In this document: piece by piece, positions 61,992-62,769 of the stretch
How the letters are laid out: each line of letters opens with the position of its first letter
Position numbering within the stretch: position 1 is the first letter of the stretch
Source: an uncultured Tessaracoccus sp.
Lineage (GTDB): Bacteria > Actinomycetota > Actinomycetes > Propionibacteriales > Propionibacteriaceae
Reading direction: 5' to 3'
NCBI RefSeq assembly: GCF_947286155.1
Contig: NZ_CAMYPD010000012.1
Coordinates: 1 to 62,769 of the forward strand
Length of the DNA: 62,769 nucleotides
The notes under the pieces: generated by a model
The model's database searches: none
Told to the model about the DNA's origin: nothing
What the model saw: only the letters and a program-made list of their open reading frames with translations
Program-made: the position numbers and the translations under genes

Positions 61992-62503
61992 TGAACGTCG
62001 AGGTCATCGTCGGGAAGGTCGGGCGCGCCCACGGAATTCGTGGCGACGTCTTCATCGACGTGACCACCGATGAGCCGAAGCGCCGCTTCACGACAGGGGC
62101 ACGGCTGAGGCTCGACGGTGGTACCCAACTGGAGGTGGCCTCCGTGCGTAAGCACGGGGGTCGCCTCCTTGTTGCGTTCACGGGCCTGCACGATCGCACC
62201 GCCGTCGAGCAGCTCACCGGGCGCCAACTCTTCGCCGACGTGCCCAGCGACGAGCAACCCAGCGGCCAGAACGAATACTTCGACCGCCAACTCGTAGGCC
62301 TCGAAGTGCGCTCGGCCGCGGGGTCACCGTCGGGAACCGTCGTGGGGGTGCAGCACATGCCCGCACAAGATCTCCTGGTGATCGACGTCGACGGCGATGA
62401 ACGCCTGGTTCCCTTCGTGGAGGCGCTGGTTCCCACCGTGAACCTGGAGGAGGGCTTCGTGCAGCTCGCCGACGTCGGTGGGCTCTTGGAGGACGTCGAG
62501 TGA
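61991..62503 (+). CDS. rimM: Ribosome maturation factor RimM
   Basis: A 170-aa factor for 30S assembly that acts on the S19/16S head region. The N-terminal VGKVGRAHGIRGDVFID opening and a C-terminal PRC-barrel (LLVIDVDGDERLVPFVEALV) are present. It overlaps khpA by 1 nt and trmD by 4 nt. Confidence 0.94.
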   Translation: MNVEVIVGKVGRAHGIRGDVFIDVTTDEPKRRFTTGARLRLDGGTQLEVASVRKHGGRLLVAFTGLHDRTAVEQLTGRQLFADVPSDEQPSGQNEYFDRQLVGLEVRSAAGSPSGTVVGVQHMPAQDLLVIDVDGDERLVPFVEALVPTVNLEEGFVQLADVGGLLEDVE

Positions 62504-62769
62504 AGATCGACGTCATCACCACCTTCCCCGACTATTTCGCGCCCCTGCAGCTGAGCCTGATGGGCAAGGCGATTGAGTCGGGGCTCATCGAGCTTGGCGT
62601 ACACGATTTGCGCCAGTGGACGTACGATCGCCATCACACCACCGACGACACCCCCTACGGCGGCGGCGCGGGCATGGTGATGAAGCCCGAACCATGGGGC
62701 GAAGCCCTTGACCACGTCGAGGCGTCGTCGCCGGCGGAACCCACCGTCGTGATTCCCACACCGGCTGGC
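62500..62769 (+). CDS. trmD: tRNA (guanine-N1-)-methyltransferase TrmD, truncated by the window end
   Basis: The first 90 codons of TrmD, which makes m1G37 in tRNA. KIDVITTFPDYF is the typical N-terminus, and DDTPYGGGAGMVMKPEP is the conserved block. GTG 62500 overlaps the rimM stop. The rest lies outside the window. Confidence 0.93.
   Translation, partial: MKIDVITTFPDYFAPLQLSLMGKAIESGLIELGVHDLRQWTYDRHHTTDDTPYGGGAGMVMKPEPWGEALDHVEASSPAEPTVVIPTPAG

Overview
The window is high-GC DNA from an actinobacterium. It is most likely a member of the Propionibacteriales, close to Propionibacteriaceae such as Tessaracoccus; this is inferred from gene order and protein style, not from a database match. 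Clues are the tig-clpP1-clpP2-clpX block, folC-DUF4233-ndk, the radical-SAM/DUF2344 pair beside RNase E, the backbone rpmF-rnc-mutM-smc-ftsY-ffh-rpsP-KH-rimM-trmD, a large tricorn protease, and many genes that look leaderless (a TANNNT box 6-9 nt before the start codon).

Layout. 1-3.4 kb: an arsenic cassette (ArsR-ArsC fusion, divergent arsD-arsA) between tRNA-Pro and tRNA-Gly. 3.4-14.6 kb: two tandem paralogous membrane proteins, then trigger factor, both ClpP subunits, ClpX, tricorn protease, and RtcB behind an unusual leader holding a 24-codon ORF and several hairpins. 14.6-20.4 kb: valS and a DsbA-like membrane-anchored oxidoreductase on the minus strand, then folC-DUF4233-ndk. 20.5-30.6 kb: radical SAM protein, lipoprotein, DUF2344, RNase E/G, L28, RecG, RsmD, CoaD. 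30.7-34.8 kb: a membrane protein, an asparaginase-II family protein, then YceD-L32-RNase III-Fpg.

From 34.8 kb the conserved backbone is broken by insertions. Between mutM and smc lie clusters of palindromic repeats, an XRE-cupin regulator with a DUF2938 protein, a decayed PIN-domain toxin gene and a GtrA-like protein. Between smc and ftsY is a glycerol/glycerol-3-phosphate locus: glpF (frameshifted) and glpK, glpA-glpB-glpC, and a SorC-type regulator. Between ftsY and ffh is an amino-acid ABC importer whose solute-binding protein and permease are one polypeptide. Between ffh and rpsP lie an amidohydrolase, SppA, a small zincin, and a minus-strand locus coding for a LuxR-type HTH protein, a secreted Trp-rich 138-aa protein, an ABC ATPase and two membrane proteins. 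That last locus is the best candidate here for an undescribed system. The window ends inside trmD.

How the genes work together: much of the window is housekeeping. It covers protein folding and turnover, translation and ribosome maturation, RNA decay and repair, SRP targeting (FtsY and Ffh), chromosome organisation (SMC) and DNA repair (RecG, Fpg). Accessory loci for arsenic resistance, glycerol use, amino-acid uptake and a putative secreted-protein export system sit in the gaps. Intergenic DNA is rich in long inverted repeats. Some look like terminators; others have 32-42 nt loops and recur as near-copies, suggesting a family of mobile or regulatory palindromes.
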